Source of the DNA: Nelumbo lutea
Lineage: Eukaryota > Streptophyta > Magnoliopsida > Proteales > Nelumbonaceae
Direction: 5' to 3'
DNA: 64,000 nucleotides
NCBI GenBank assembly: GCA_022828595.1
Contig: JAKGHH010000004.1
Location: 57,662,164 to 57,726,163 of the forward strand
A model generated the notes under the pieces. The model worked only from the letters and a program-made list of their open reading frames with translations. It was not told the origin of the DNA and searched no databases. The stretch's first letter is position 1. The number at the start of each line of letters is the position of its first letter. Shown here piece by piece: positions 23,785 through 34,722 of this stretch. A program made the position numbers and the translations under genes.

Positions 23785-23825
23785 ACATAAATCCCCTCCC
23801 CCACACTTAAAACTTACATTGTCCC
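23785..23825 (-). promoter_or_regulatory. Internal polypurine tract with GGGGACAATGT motif in G2
   Basis: On the minus strand CATTGGGGACAATGTAAG followed by AAGTGTGGGGGAGGGG. Gypsy-M carries the same pair at 56871-56907. It lies downstream of the protease and more than 750 bp from the LTR, so it would be a second plus-strand start, or the original 3' tract of the parent element. Confidence 0.7.
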
Positions 23826-23915
23826 CAATGTGAGGTTAAATGCAAAGAAAGGGCAGAAAAACTAAACTAGAAATGTAAAAACAAAAAGAAAAAGGAAAAA
23901 CAAACTTACCTATTT

Positions 23916-26085
23916 TTAATAATCATGAACCAGATCTTCTAATTCTTGTGGATGTAGCTTTCGGTGTTCTCCCCTTTTATCCATCATGGGTGGGTTCAAA
24001 TATGGAATAGGGGCCTTCGTATCTAATTGTGCGCTCAATCCAAGCTCCTCATTCATATCTTCTTCAAAAATTTCCTGAACAAATAAATCAATAGTGTCAA
24101 CCGAACAAATCGAATGGCATTCATTGGGGTACTTCATTGCTTCAAAAATATTAAATTTAACAATTTCCCCATCGAACTCGACGGAGAGGGTACCCTCATC
24201 CACATCTATTTTGGTCTTGGCCATTTTCATGAATGGCCTACCTAATAAAAGTGGGGCTAAACTTGTGACCATGTCCTCCTCCATCTTCAGAATGTAAAAG
24301 TCAGCTGGAATGATTAGATCATTAACCTGCACCAACACATCCTCAACGATTCCTTTCGGGTAGGCATTAGAACGATTAGCTAGCTGAATGACTACCCTAG
24401 TTTCCTTTAAGGGACCTAATCTCAAAGCACAATAAATCGAGTATGTCATGACATTGATGGATGCACCTAAATCTAACATGGCACACTCGATTCTTTTATT
24501 GTCAAACGCACAATGTAAAGTGAACATGCCTGTATCAACACGTTTTTCCGACAAGGTCCTCTTAATAACAGTTGAAACGTTTTCTCCAACCCTTAACTTC
24601 TCATCGATTCGCAGCCTCCTCTTGTTAGTGCACAACTCCTTCAGAAATTTTGCATATTTTGGGATCTGTTTGATGGCATCTAACAAATGTATATTTATCT
24701 CCACATTCCTGAAGGTCTCAAAGACTTCTTGCTCATATTCTTCCTTCTTGGATTTTTCCAACCTACTAGGAAATGGTGGCACAATGGCATTAGTAATCTT
24801 AGGGAGAGGGGGGTCAGATATTACCTTAATGGGGCTCTCCTTTAATTCTTGTTTCTCCCCTTCCTTCTATCCCTTATTTGCCTTCCTTGGTGAGGTAGGT
24901 TGTGGCTGCAATTCCTTCCCGCTTCTCAACACCACTGCACTAGTATTTTCCTTGGGATTAACCACCACCTGCGATGGTAACCTTCCAGAGTTCTATGCCT
25001 CCAATTTGCTAATGGAAGTAGCAAGCTGACTGATTTGGTTCCCTAAGTTCTGGATGTTGGCCCTTGTTTCCTGTTGAAATTGTTAAGTGATAGTCGCAAG
25101 AGCCTTAATGATTTCATCTAATGACATACCTGAACTTGAGGGTTGACTTTGCGCTGAGATAGGTGCTGAAATTGGGGGCTGTCTATTGAAAGCTTGGGGC
25201 TGATATCTCTGTGGTCCTCCTTGATTTCTGTAGCTCAGATTGGGATGATCCCTCCACCCAGGATTGTAGTAATTGGAATAGGGATCATACTTGTGTTGAG
25301 GTTGGCTCAGAAATCCTCCTATGGCACTAACTTGCTACATTGAATCCAGCAATGATGGACACATATCCGTAGGATGCTCAAGAATCGAACAGACACCACA
25401 TACCCTTGCCGTTTGCAATTGCCCTGCAGCCAGTCGTTGAACCAAGGCAGTTAGATCAGAAATTTGATTTTCTAAATTAGAATGACTTACCTCATTAAGA
25501 TGCCTGATAGTACTATCTATTCTTGCTATGAAATGTTGTGAATTTTCGACCATGTTGGAAATCAATTCCCTAGCCGCTTCGGGTGTTTTATTGACCAAGG
25601 CTCCTCCACTAGCTATGTCTACCATACTTCTTCTATCCATAGGTTAGAGTCCTTCATAGAAGTATTGGATCAAGAGCTGTTCAGGTATTTGGTGGTGGGG
25701 ACAGCTGGCACAATATTTAAATCTTTCCCAATATTCGTATAGTGTCTCACCACCAAACTACCGAACTCCATAGATTTCCTTCCTAATATTTGCAGCTCGG
25801 GATGCAGGAAAATATTTATCTAAAAACATTCTATTCATCTCATCCCATGTACGTATCGAACCAGGAGGAAGAATGTATAACCAATCCTTTGCTTTATCTC
25901 GTAAAGTAAAAGGAAAAGCTATAAGTTTTACCCGATCCTCAGTCATACCCTATGATTTCATGCTTGAACAGACAACATGGAATTCTTTGAGGTGTTTATG
26001 AGGGCCCACACCTAGAAAGCCATGAAAAATAGGAATCAATTGAATCAATCCAGATTTTAGTTCAAAGGCTACCTCGAGAGTGGGA
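23916..26085 (-). pseudogene. G2 gag-protease, one frame with several stops
   Basis: All segments (from about 26085, 25946, 25640 and 24782 down to 23916) are in the same frame, so damage is by stop codons, not frameshifts. Gag: EVAFELKSG, the core KLIAFPFTLRDKAKDWLYILPPGSIRTWDEMNRMFLDKYFP (split by no stop), TPEAARELISNM, QISDLTALVQRLAAGQ and a degraded CCHC-like CGVCSILEHPTDMCP. Then a Gln/Pro-rich spacer, and a protease-like domain from 24782: KFLKELCTNKRRL, AMLDLGASINVM (DLGAS active site, usual in Athila/Tat-type elements), LGPLKETRVVIQLANRSNAYPKG, LLLGRPFMKMAKTKIDVDEGTL, and a C-terminus ending LVHDY with a normal stop. Stops lie near 25948, 25755, 25649 and 25336 among others. No RT follows. 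Confidence 0.88.
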
Positions 26086-26090
26086 TAAAA

Positions 26091-27692
26091 ATTCTAAAAG
26101 AACAAGAAAGCAACGAACAAACAAAAGAAATCAGTCTTACCGAATTCTGATTCAAGGGTTCGGATTGATCAATTGGTCATTGATCATAAGTAGACTTCGG
26201 TAGTCTTGCAATTCAAGCATTTAACCTTAGATTTATTAGGATATCCATAATAAACCTTGTGTTTTCCTAAATCAGCTGACCAAACCCAGCATTCGATCAA
26301 CACTTACCACTAATCGACTGGGTGCGATAGCGTTCCATATTAACTAGTGATAGCATTAAGCTTTATGAAAACAATTAAACCAAAATAACAATAATTGAGA
26401 TAGCTGCAATTATCGAATCTTGCAATTCAAGCATTTAACCTTAGATTTATTAGGATATCCATAATAAACCTTGTGTTTTCCTAAATCAGCTGACCAAACC
26501 CAGCATTCGATCAACACTTACCACTAATCGACTGGGTGCGATAGCGTTCCATATTAACTAGTGATAGCATTAAGCTTTATGAAAACAATTAAACCAAAAT
26601 AACAATAATTGAGATAGCTGCAATTATCGAATCTTGTTCTATTGATTCCTCTTAGGTTAAAACATGTTAATACATTGGTCAAAGGCTGTCACGAACAATT
26701 GACCCAGAAAGATATTAACCTAATTGCTACTTGTACCACTATTCATGACAATTACAGTTCACCGAACCATGGATAGCAGTAGGAAAATCAACATTAATTA
26801 ATTTGTCAGACTAATTAACATTAACATCCATTGAGAATATGCACAAGAATCAATGAATACCTGAATTAAAAAGCAAGAACTTGAGTTAAATACAAAACCT
26901 CACGATGACACAATCGAACCTCTCCCTTGAACCAGAAAAGAAAAGGCTTAGCTGCTAATGATTTTCGAACCCTCCATGCTTTGCTTCTCAGTAGGCCGAA
27001 CTGATCTTCTTGAGTTGCTTGATGCTTGATTACTGGATGATTGAATGATGAATTGATGCCTAAAGCTTGGTCTGCCCCCCCCCCTTTATATAGCTTTAGG
27101 AGGAGGGGCTCTCTCCAACTCCTTCTAGGAAATTAACCTCAAGTTAGAAAGTCCTGATCTATTTTGAACTAATCCTATCCTATCGCTTATCTAGTGATCT
27201 AATCTAATCTTCTTATCTTTTTAGGATTACATTCAAAAATTTAAATCTAATAAGACTCTCTTTCTGGAGGTTACATTCGAAATTGGGACTCTAGGCTCTT
27301 AAATTCGAGTTGGGCTGCTACAAGGCTTTTCTACGAATTGGGCTTCAGCTGTGAAATGGGCTTTGCTGTGAACTTGCTCCAACTTCGGGCCCGGTTTCAT
27401 CTTTGATGTGTATCGAATCTATCAAAACCCAAAACATAAACTTGTGGGCCTTTCTTTCATCTTTCTGATGCCTCTTGAATTATCCAAATCGGAGTCCGGA
27501 ATTGAGAGTTATGCCCAGATTACTGAATGGTGTCGAAACTGTGCAAAAACATCCGATTTGCCTTGTTTTCTTCCAATTGCTTTCTTGCTTGCCTTGAATC
27601 GAAATACAAGAGCAATGAGTCCAATTAAGTGATAAATTAATGAAAAAGAGTAAATATTTGTGATAAAAATAGGGTACATTTTAGTCTCATCA
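26091..27692 (-). repeat. G2 5' LTR, truncated at its 3' end, with internal duplication
   Basis: TG end at 27692 (plus strand ...AGTCTCATCA). It lacks about 150 bp of the LTR 3' end compared with 21456-23008 and joins gag at about 26088. It contains a 214-bp tandem duplication (26205-26632) absent from the 3' LTR. Confidence 0.87.
26205..26632. repeat. 214-bp perfect tandem duplication in the G2 5' LTR
   Basis: Copies 26205-26418 and 26419-26632 read as identical. Both begin CTTGCAATTCAAGC, and the sequence after the second copy also begins CTTG, so the junction has a 4-bp homology. Confidence 0.93.
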
Positions 27693-28104
27693 GCTGTGGA
27701 AAGCCTAACCATGATAATGAATATATTTTTATCATTATGATTTAACCAAGATCATGATTTCCATATAGTCTATGAATTATTTGCTAAATGCGATTAGGAG
27801 TGGCCATCTCTTAATTGATTAGGTTTATATGAATGAATCAGAAGAGGAATTTATATATTCGACCACATAATTCATGGTGTGAATTGAATGGTATATAGGG
27901 ATATATATGCATAATTCATCTGAATATATGAGTTTTTCTTGCACTTAATGCATTTCTATCATTGAGAACACTAGTCGAGGGATCGAGGGGTTATTTGATA
28001 GAAATAAGTTTAATATATCTTGGGAAAGAATATTAAATAAAATTGGGAAAAACTTCAGTTTATGGGAATGAAAAATGATCTTGGTTAATCGCATCCTTTA
28101 ATAT

Positions 28105-29428
28105 TCATTAGTATTAGAACTATAGATTTTCAGATTTAATAGTAAGAACTACTGAAAATAGAAAATAGAAAAAGAAAATAAAAGCAAGGGCAATCAATAA
28201 CCAAATATGCAGTGATTGAGTGAAGCCGCTAGGACCATTGGTCCACCTAACCATTCTAATGAATATTAAAGGATGCGATTAACCAAGATCATTTGTCATT
28301 CCCATAAGCTGAAATTTTCCCAATTTTATTTAATATTCTTTCCCAAGATATATTAAACCTATTTCTATCAAGTAACCCCTTGATCCCTCAACTAGAGCTC
28401 TCAATGATAGAAATGCATTAAGTGCAAGAAAAACTCATATATTCAGATGAATCATGTGTATATATCTCTATATACCATTCAATTCACACCATGAATTATG
28501 TGATCGAATATATAAATTCCTCTTCCGATTAATTCATATAGACCTAATCAATTAAGAGATGGCCACTCCTAATCGCATTAAGAAAATAACTCATAGACTA
28601 TATGGAAATCACGATCTTAAATAAATCATAATGATAAAAATATATTCATTATCATGGTTAGAATTTCCACAGCCCTAGCTAAAAACAAATCAGTTCATGA
28701 TAAAGGAAATAAAGCAAAGAAGAGGAAATAAAAATATATTCTTCCTGCCACCACCTCCTTCTTGAAGCTTTTTTGCTTGATAGATTGGTTGTTCCTCTAC
28801 TTCTTGATACCCCTCTAGTCCGCCCCCCATCCCCTTATATAGCTTAAAGGGGAGCGGGTGGTCTCCAATTCCTTCTTGGAGTTTATCTTTCAAAAATAGA
28901 AAGTCCTAGTCTAATCCTACTCTTATATCTTTATGTAGTGAACTCAATCTCTTTATCTTTCTAGGATTACACCACAAATTTAAATCTAATAGGACTCTTC
29001 TCAGTTTCTTGTTTTTGCATTCGTATTAGGCTTCCTCTACGAATTGGGCTGCTGCAAGGCTTTTCTGCAAGTTGGACTTCAGCTGCGAGTTGGGCCTTCC
29101 TATGAATTTGCCCCGACTTCGGGCCCGGATTTAACTTTGATGAAGGCCGAATATGTGAAAGCCCAAAACAAGAAAGTTATAGCTTTCTCTCTTATCTTTT
29201 CAGTGAGTTAAGAATCAGCCCAATCGGATCTCGGATACAAGAGTTAGGCCTAAATTACTGAACGGTGCTGAAACTGTGAAAAATCATCTGATTTGCCTTG
29301 CTTTTCTCCAGATGCCTTCTTTCATGCCCTGAACCGAAATACGAGAAATATGAATCCAAATAAGTACTAATTCAGTATAAAAGATTGAATATTTGGGAAT
29401 AAAAATAAAATAATTTTTATTCTCATCA
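28105..29428 (-). mobile_element. G1 gypsy LTR, reverse arm; left edge of the inversion
   Basis: Minus-strand G1 LTR with its TG end at 29428. Its other end is missing about 90 bp and fuses to the forward arm at ATTAG. After 29428 comes AATAT (29429-29433), the reversed ATATT found after the G1 LTR end at 37460-37464. This LTR and the one at 36042-37459 are the sites of recombination for the 29429-36041 inversion, so each is probably a hybrid of two original LTRs. Confidence 0.88.
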
Positions 29429-30252
29429 AATATTATCTAGGTATATGGGCCGAATAGGGTTAAGCAGTTCGGCCTATATAGCTCGTCTGCAATTGGTGGG
29501 CTTTTGTAATTTTAACATCTTAAAACTGGGCTTTACAGGTGTGGGCCAAATTAAATCTCATAATTAACCATCAATCCCTTGACCCAAAAGTGGGAAATTA
29601 GGGCTGACATCAACCTCCATCGAACCACAGATTCGGTCCAACCCGTTTGGACCAATCTGGTTTGAATGGGTCTCGGGTTTTATCTTTAATTAAAGAATTA
29701 ATTCAAGAAACGATCTGAACTAAACTATTGATTAAAGAACAAACAAGAATCAGTAATAGGGTTGTTCGCACATCGAAAACCTGCAAAACAAATGTCAGGT
29801 CACAGTGTGTAGTTTCATAAACTACAAATCACAAATAGCGATTTTCCCATCTGCGAAATCTTTTTCTCCAGCGCATGCAGCTTCGATCTTGAATAAAATA
29901 AAATAGAAAACCCTAATTTTTTATTAATATTACATCAGACCAAATACCTATACATTCAGTCTAAAAATTAAAAAAAAATTAATTACAGACCAGAATGAAT
30001 AGAACTACCAAATCGTAGATTTCCTATGCTAATCAAGATTTCGATCTCCATTTGTATGAACAGCCCATAAATCAAGAAAATAATAAATAACAATCTAAAT
30101 AAATTCCAGATTTATAAAATTTAATTTCAGATCATTCACCCTTTAACTGGGAACCGATTTTCCAGAAAAACCCTAATCTGAGCAAATCGGGTAGAACGCC
30201 TTCTGCCCAATTGTGTAGGTTCAAATTTGATTTATTTCGGTTCAAGATTGAA
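29429..30252 (-). other. Copia-E leader, LTR-proximal half
   Basis: Starts at AATATTATCTAGGTATATGG and runs to the primer site; homologous to the copia-C leader from its start to the AATATT site. The rest of this leader is at 37460-37715 in the opposite direction. No coding signal. Confidence 0.85.
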
Positions 30253-30268
30253 CCTGGCTCTGATACCA
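30253..30268 (-). promoter_or_regulatory. Primer-binding site of copia-E
   Basis: On the minus strand TGGTATCAGAGCCAGG, a perfect initiator-Met tRNA complement and the best preserved copy in the window; one base from the LTR edge at 30270. Confidence 0.95.
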
Positions 30269-30269
30269 C

Positions 30270-31516
30270 TAAAGGGATGAGAGATCCATCATATGGATGG
30301 CCGAACCCTGCAGGAAGGTAGGGCAAAATTTCAAAAAGCTCTCTCTCCCATTTTTGAAGGATCAATCTTGAACCAAGAACCGAACCAGATCTGAACCAAA
30401 ACAGTAGGTGAGGGATATACCTAATACAAACAAATAATATCTTCCAATGGAGGTGTTCACGCCCAAAGAATGATCCAAAGACTGCTCCCACTGAAGATGA
30501 CACAGTGTAGGATGGAGCAGAATCAGCAGTGTTCTTCCAAAGAACCAAATCCTTCACCAAGAATTCGCTGGAGGGTAGGTGAGCACGACTCCCAATCAGT
30601 TTTTCACCAAAAACTGATATCAAGAACGCTTCTTGATTGCTCCTATAACAATGGAGATCGAACTAGCTATGGTGGCAACTGGAGGAGAACGTAGGGAGAA
30701 GATGGTGCAGTCACACTGTTGTTGTCTTCTCTCTGTGTGATCTGAGATCTAATCTCTAGAATTTGGGATAGATTGAATGGTTCGCCCCCTCTTCCTTTTA
30801 TAGGCTTAAAGAGATCAGCTCCTAATCCCATTAGGAGTTTCCTGATTCAAATCCTTATTTGAATCTGGACTCTCTTTAAGTGATAAAGATAAATCCTTAT
30901 CTTATCTGCAGATTAGATCAGCTATCTCCTAATCTCATTAGGAGGTTTCTAAATCCAAATCTGTATTCAGATCTAGACTCTGAGTGGATAGGGTAAGACC
31001 CTATCCTATCTGTTGATCCAATCCCAGATCCGCCCCTCTCTTTAATTAGTCTAACTAAACCAGTTTGAAATGGGCTTTAGGCCCAATAAGACTGTGTGCT
31101 CATTAACCTTCCAAATTGTTGCCCAGCTGGGCATCCTTGTATGGTGTGGGACCCAAACATTAATCTACACATCAGCTACATGGGTTCAGCCCAGCCTCTA
31201 TTACAAGGCCTGGCCAAATTCACTGAAAAGATAGTGAACCCCCTAAAGCCCATCACATGGACTCCCAATGGGCCCAACACATACACTAAGTGGTCCCTGG
31301 GCCAAACCACCTTATAAAAACTCAGGGGTTGTGGGCAGATGCAAGATTAGCCCATCAGATATTACCCTCAATAGTCTTACACTTAACCTCTCAGCCCATA
31401 ATGATCAAACACTGCCCGACAAGAGATGACCTCTCCCTCAGTTGGAAGGAACAGTGTTGCACTCTCTACTCACATGGATCCTAGGAATTAAAACCTTTTG
31501 CAAACATTTTGAAACC

Positions 31517-31561
<45 letters not shown>

Positions 31562-32176
31562 AAAAACAATTTTCAACGATTGAAATCAACTACTGGCACT
31601 CTTGGTTTCCATCAAAGAGAGTGCATCCCTGATCCTTACCTTTGTCTGACAAATGGGCTGATCCTGTCACTATGATCACCCACTCAGATGAATTCTCAGA
31701 CTATCCCAACATACCCAGGTTTTGACCCCCGCTAAGGATCTCACTGATTAGCATATCAAAGATAGTCCAATCCGACACATAGTGTAGTATCATAATTGAG
31801 TCTAAGGCTCAGGTGTAACTTTCCAATTTTGCCCACTAATCACTAAGGTCCAGGGAAATACTAAAAATCTGGTCCAGTTCAATGTTTCAAGTAAACCTAC
31901 ACTACATGCACCTCGGGTTTCACCCTGGTAGCTGAGACAGGCCACCCCAACACTTGGGGGCACATCAGTGTCAGCCTTAGGAGGAAAAATCTCTCCAGAC
32001 TTATCCAACGGATGTGAACATTCTACACTAACACGAGTCTCATAAGTGTCCAGTTTAAGGGTATTACACAGAAACACACCACTATAACATGAATCAAATA
32101 TATACTTTATTCATTTACAATAAATGTCATAATGTACATCAATCTGATTGGAGCTAACGACATACACTGTCTAACA
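30270..32176 (-). mobile_element. Copia-E 5' LTR (inverted)
   Basis: Complete LTR of 1907 bp. The right edge is TGTTAGACAG on the minus strand, ending at 32176. The left edge is at 30270 next to the primer site (on the minus strand ...CCCTTTA rather than ...TTCA, as also in copia-A). It has a TATAAAAGG core promoter on the minus strand near 30795. The flank GTGTA (32177-32181) is the reverse complement of TACAC found after the LTR end at 50028-50032, which identifies the LTR at 49226-50027 as its partner. Confidence 0.92.
31518..31557. repeat. (AT)n microsatellite in the copia-E LTR
   Basis: About 19 AT units at the site that is short in copia-C and copia-D LTRs. Confidence 0.95.
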
Positions 32177-33406
32177 GTGTAGTCATTCCATTTTATTTTT
32201 GATATTCTCATCTTTATTTTTTAACTCCTTTTTTTTGGTAGAATAATGATTTTTGAATTTTTAATTATTTTTTTTCTAGATCCGATTTATTTTTTAGTAT
32301 TATTTTGCTTCCATTTTGTTTCTAGATCTATTCTTCTTTCTTTATTTTAAATTCTTGTTCATTTTTTTTTGCTTTATTAGGTTTGTGCTTTTCTTTTATT
32401 TCAAATTTAAAGAAAAACAAAAAAACAAAAAAAAATTGTTTATTTATTTTATTTTACTTCTTGTAGCATTATTTTCTTTTGTTTACTTTATTTTATTTTA
32501 TTTTCAGTTTAATTTTTTTAAATTCGTTTTTTCTCTTTTATTTAAGATATAAAAACAAAAAAAAACATCGTTTATTTTATTTTATTTATTTTTTGCACGG
32601 TATTTTTCTTTTCGTATTAATTTTTAGATTTGTTTTTTTCATTTATTAAAAAAATGAAAAAAATATTAAAAAAATTCAGCGTTTTTTCTTTTGTTTACTT
32701 TGTTTTTGGTTTTCTTTTTTTAGATTTGTATTCTTTTTCTTTTATTTTATCTATTTCTTGCATAATTTTCTTTATGATAATTATATTTTTAGTTTAATTT
32801 TTAGATTTCCAATTAGTTTGTTAGAATTTATTTTTGGTAGTTGTTCAATCTGTTTAGCTCAATTAATTGTTGTTTTATTTTTTGTTTGCAATTATTATTT
32901 GTTGATTTATTTAATTTTTTAATTGTTTAACTGAATAAATAATTGTTATATAGGAAATTGTTTAAATTTTTGAATTTGAGTTTAAATTTCAAGTCTGAAT
33001 TTAAATTTAAAATTCAATTCGAATTTGAATTTGAATTTGAAGTTCAAATTTCGAGTTTTAAATTTTAATTTTCAAATTAAAAAAAATGAAAAGAAAATTA
33101 AATTTTGAAAATTCGAATTTAAATTTATATTCAAAATCGTAACTTGAATTTAAATTCCCAAAAATTTAATAAAAAAATCGAAGAAAAAAATAAAAAAAAA
33201 GTTAAAATTTAAATTTTAGGTGTTTAAATCTCAAAATCTGAATTTGAATTTAAACTCGCAAAATTTTAAATTTTGAATTAAAAAAAAAAAAAAAATTGGT
33301 TAATATTTTTCTTGCATTTGCATTCCAACATTTAGGAATTTAAATTTCAAAGGCTGAGTTTGAATTTAAATTTCAGAAAAAAAGAAGAAAGAAAAAAAAA
33401 ATTGCA
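32177..33406 (+). other. Gypsy-I AT-rich leader, distal part
   Basis: About 1.2 kb of very T-rich, then A/T-alternating sequence with runs such as GAATTTGAATTTGAATTTG. It sits between the leader start (50028-50234, separated by copia-E and the inversion) and gag at 33407. The short frame at 32316-32552 encodes only Phe/Leu/Lys-rich low-complexity residues and is not a gene. Confidence 0.75.
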
Positions 33407-33718
33407 ATGGCTGGAGTGTGTGAATTAAGAAACTACTTCCAACCTAAGCCACAAATAGATTGGAATCATTTGTCTCAACAACTGGACAAGATCAATGGGA
33501 TGGCCCAAAGACTTGACCAAATCCTTGCATATCGTCAACAATTACCAACCTTGTCATCCTACTCAACATGTTCCATCTATTCAAGCCCGGCCCATCATGT
33601 GAGTCAATGCCCTGCGGGGGGCCCATGTCATCCAATAACTCTAGAGCAAGTACATGCAGCTAACAATTTTCTCCAATCTAATGTCAACCCATCCTTTAAT
33701 CCTTATAATCCTGGGTGA
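33407..33718 (+). pseudogene. Gypsy-I gag C-terminal remnant
   Basis: MAGVCELRNYF at the start, then DWNHLSQQLDKINGMAQRLD and a zinc-knuckle-like CSIYSSPAHHVSQCP in which the second Cys is replaced by Tyr, followed by LEQVHAANNF and NPSFNPYNPG. The zinc-knuckle plus NPYNPGW pattern is that of Athila/Tat gag. The main gag core is absent, so the element was already reduced or the N-terminal part was deleted. A stop follows, and the reading continues in other frames as WRNQPNF. Confidence 0.7.
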
Positions 33719-34722
33719 AAGAATCAACCCAATTTTGCCTATTGGGCCCAAGCCCAAGAAATTACCTTGCTAGATTTGCACTCTCAATCACCTTGCCAGA
33801 TTTGCACTCTCAATGGTCTCCTCACCCATTTCAATATTGGCCTACTGTTGAACCTCTATCAAAACTGAAAGGTGAACCACCTGTGCCTTCTTTGGAATCT
33901 CCCCCACAACTAGAACAAAAGCCCTTATCGACTCCCTTAAGTATGTGTTTTTAGAACCTCCATAGCCGTAGATTTAACCCCTAGACAGGAAGAGAAAATG
34001 ATTGAGGTATTAAAGGAGTATAGGGGTGCTATTGGTTGGTCAGTAGCTGATCTAAAGGTATTAGTCCATCCATCTGTATGCATCATATTTACACAGAGGA
34101 AGGTGCCAAACCTAGTAGGGAGATGTAAAGAAGGTTGAACCCAAATGTGAAAGAGGTGGTCAAACAAGAAGTAGTTAAGTGGTTAGATGCAGGTATTATC
34201 TACCCGATCTCGAATAGCAATTGGGTAAGTCCTACACAAGCAGTGCCTAAGAAAGCTGAACTCACCGTGGTCACTAATGATCAAGGTGAAGTAATCCCTA
34301 CCCAACTTACACAGGATGGCGAGTGTGCATCGACTTTAGGAAACTCAACGCAATCACAAAAAAGGACCACTTTCCTTTGCCCTTCATTGACCAAATTCTA
34401 GAAAAACTCATCGGGCAAAAATATTTCTACTTCTTAGATGGGTATTTTGGGTACAACCAAGTGGTCATTTACCCCAAAGACCAAGAGAAACCAACTTTCA
34501 CATGTCCTTATGGAACATTTGCCTTCCGACGAATGTCGTTTGGATTATGTAATGCATGGTGGGTGATTTATAGGAAATATTTATGGATGATTTCTCAGTC
34601 TTTGGGGATTCATTCTAATCATATCTCGAACACTTATGAAAAGTTCTTCAATGATGTATCAAGACAAACTAGGTCCTCAGTTGGGAGAAGAGTCATTTTA
34701 TGGTCAAAGAAGGCATTGTTTT
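33719..34722 (+). pseudogene. Gypsy-I reverse transcriptase, frameshifted
   Basis: Linker, then RT in several frames: the pre-RT EVLKEYRGAIGWSVADLK block (about 34000-34060), PNVKEVVKQEVVKWLDAGIIYPIS (from 34140), VPKKAELTVV, CIDFRKLNAITKKDHFPLPFIDQ (34325 on), FLDGYFGYNQ with the first catalytic Asp, FTCPYGTFAFRRMSFGLCNA, a deletion of about 50 bp, then FMDDFSVFG with the catalytic Asp pair at 34580-34591. The protease is not recognisable. The sequence is of Athila/Tat type. Role: reverse transcription. Confidence 0.88.

Larger units (their letters stand above)
21456..27692 (-). mobile_element. G2: gag-protease-only gypsy element
   Basis: Minus strand: 5' LTR 26091-27692, gag-protease 26085-23916, internal polypurine tract, 45-bp minisatellite, terminal polypurine tract, 3' LTR 21456-23008. 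RT, RNase H and integrase are absent and there is no room for them. The 5' LTR joins gag directly at about 26088, so primer site, leader and the LTR 3' end have been lost. The left limit may extend to about 21447, because the LTR of gypsy-M also continues about 6-12 bp beyond GGGCTTCGACA. No clean target duplication was found. Confidence 0.85.
20656..28109 (+). mobile_element. G1 gypsy LTR, forward arm of an inverted pair, interrupted by G2
   Basis: Pieces 20656 to about 21446 and 27693-28109. It starts TGATGAGAATAAAA with CTCTA before it and matches 36042-37459 up to ...ATATTCATTAG, then stops. At this ATTAG the sequence switches to the minus-strand copy at 28105-29428. The arm totals about 1.2 kb. 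G2 sits in the middle; 27693 resumes with GCTGTGG where the complete LTR at 36830 reads GGGCCGTGG. About 10 bp before the G2 end (ACTATTGGCAG) belong either to the G2 terminus or to filler. Confidence 0.88.

Noticed and set aside
24448..25029. 193-codon open frame on the plus strand opposite the G2 protease
   Set aside because: It is the antisense shadow of the gag-protease frame, which carries clear family motifs on the minus strand; an equivalent shadow lies at 55825-56181.
32316..32552. 78-codon frame MFLDLFFFLYFKFLF... as a membrane peptide gene
   Set aside because: It is translated from T-rich low-complexity DNA in the gypsy-I leader; hydrophobicity is a by-product of base composition.
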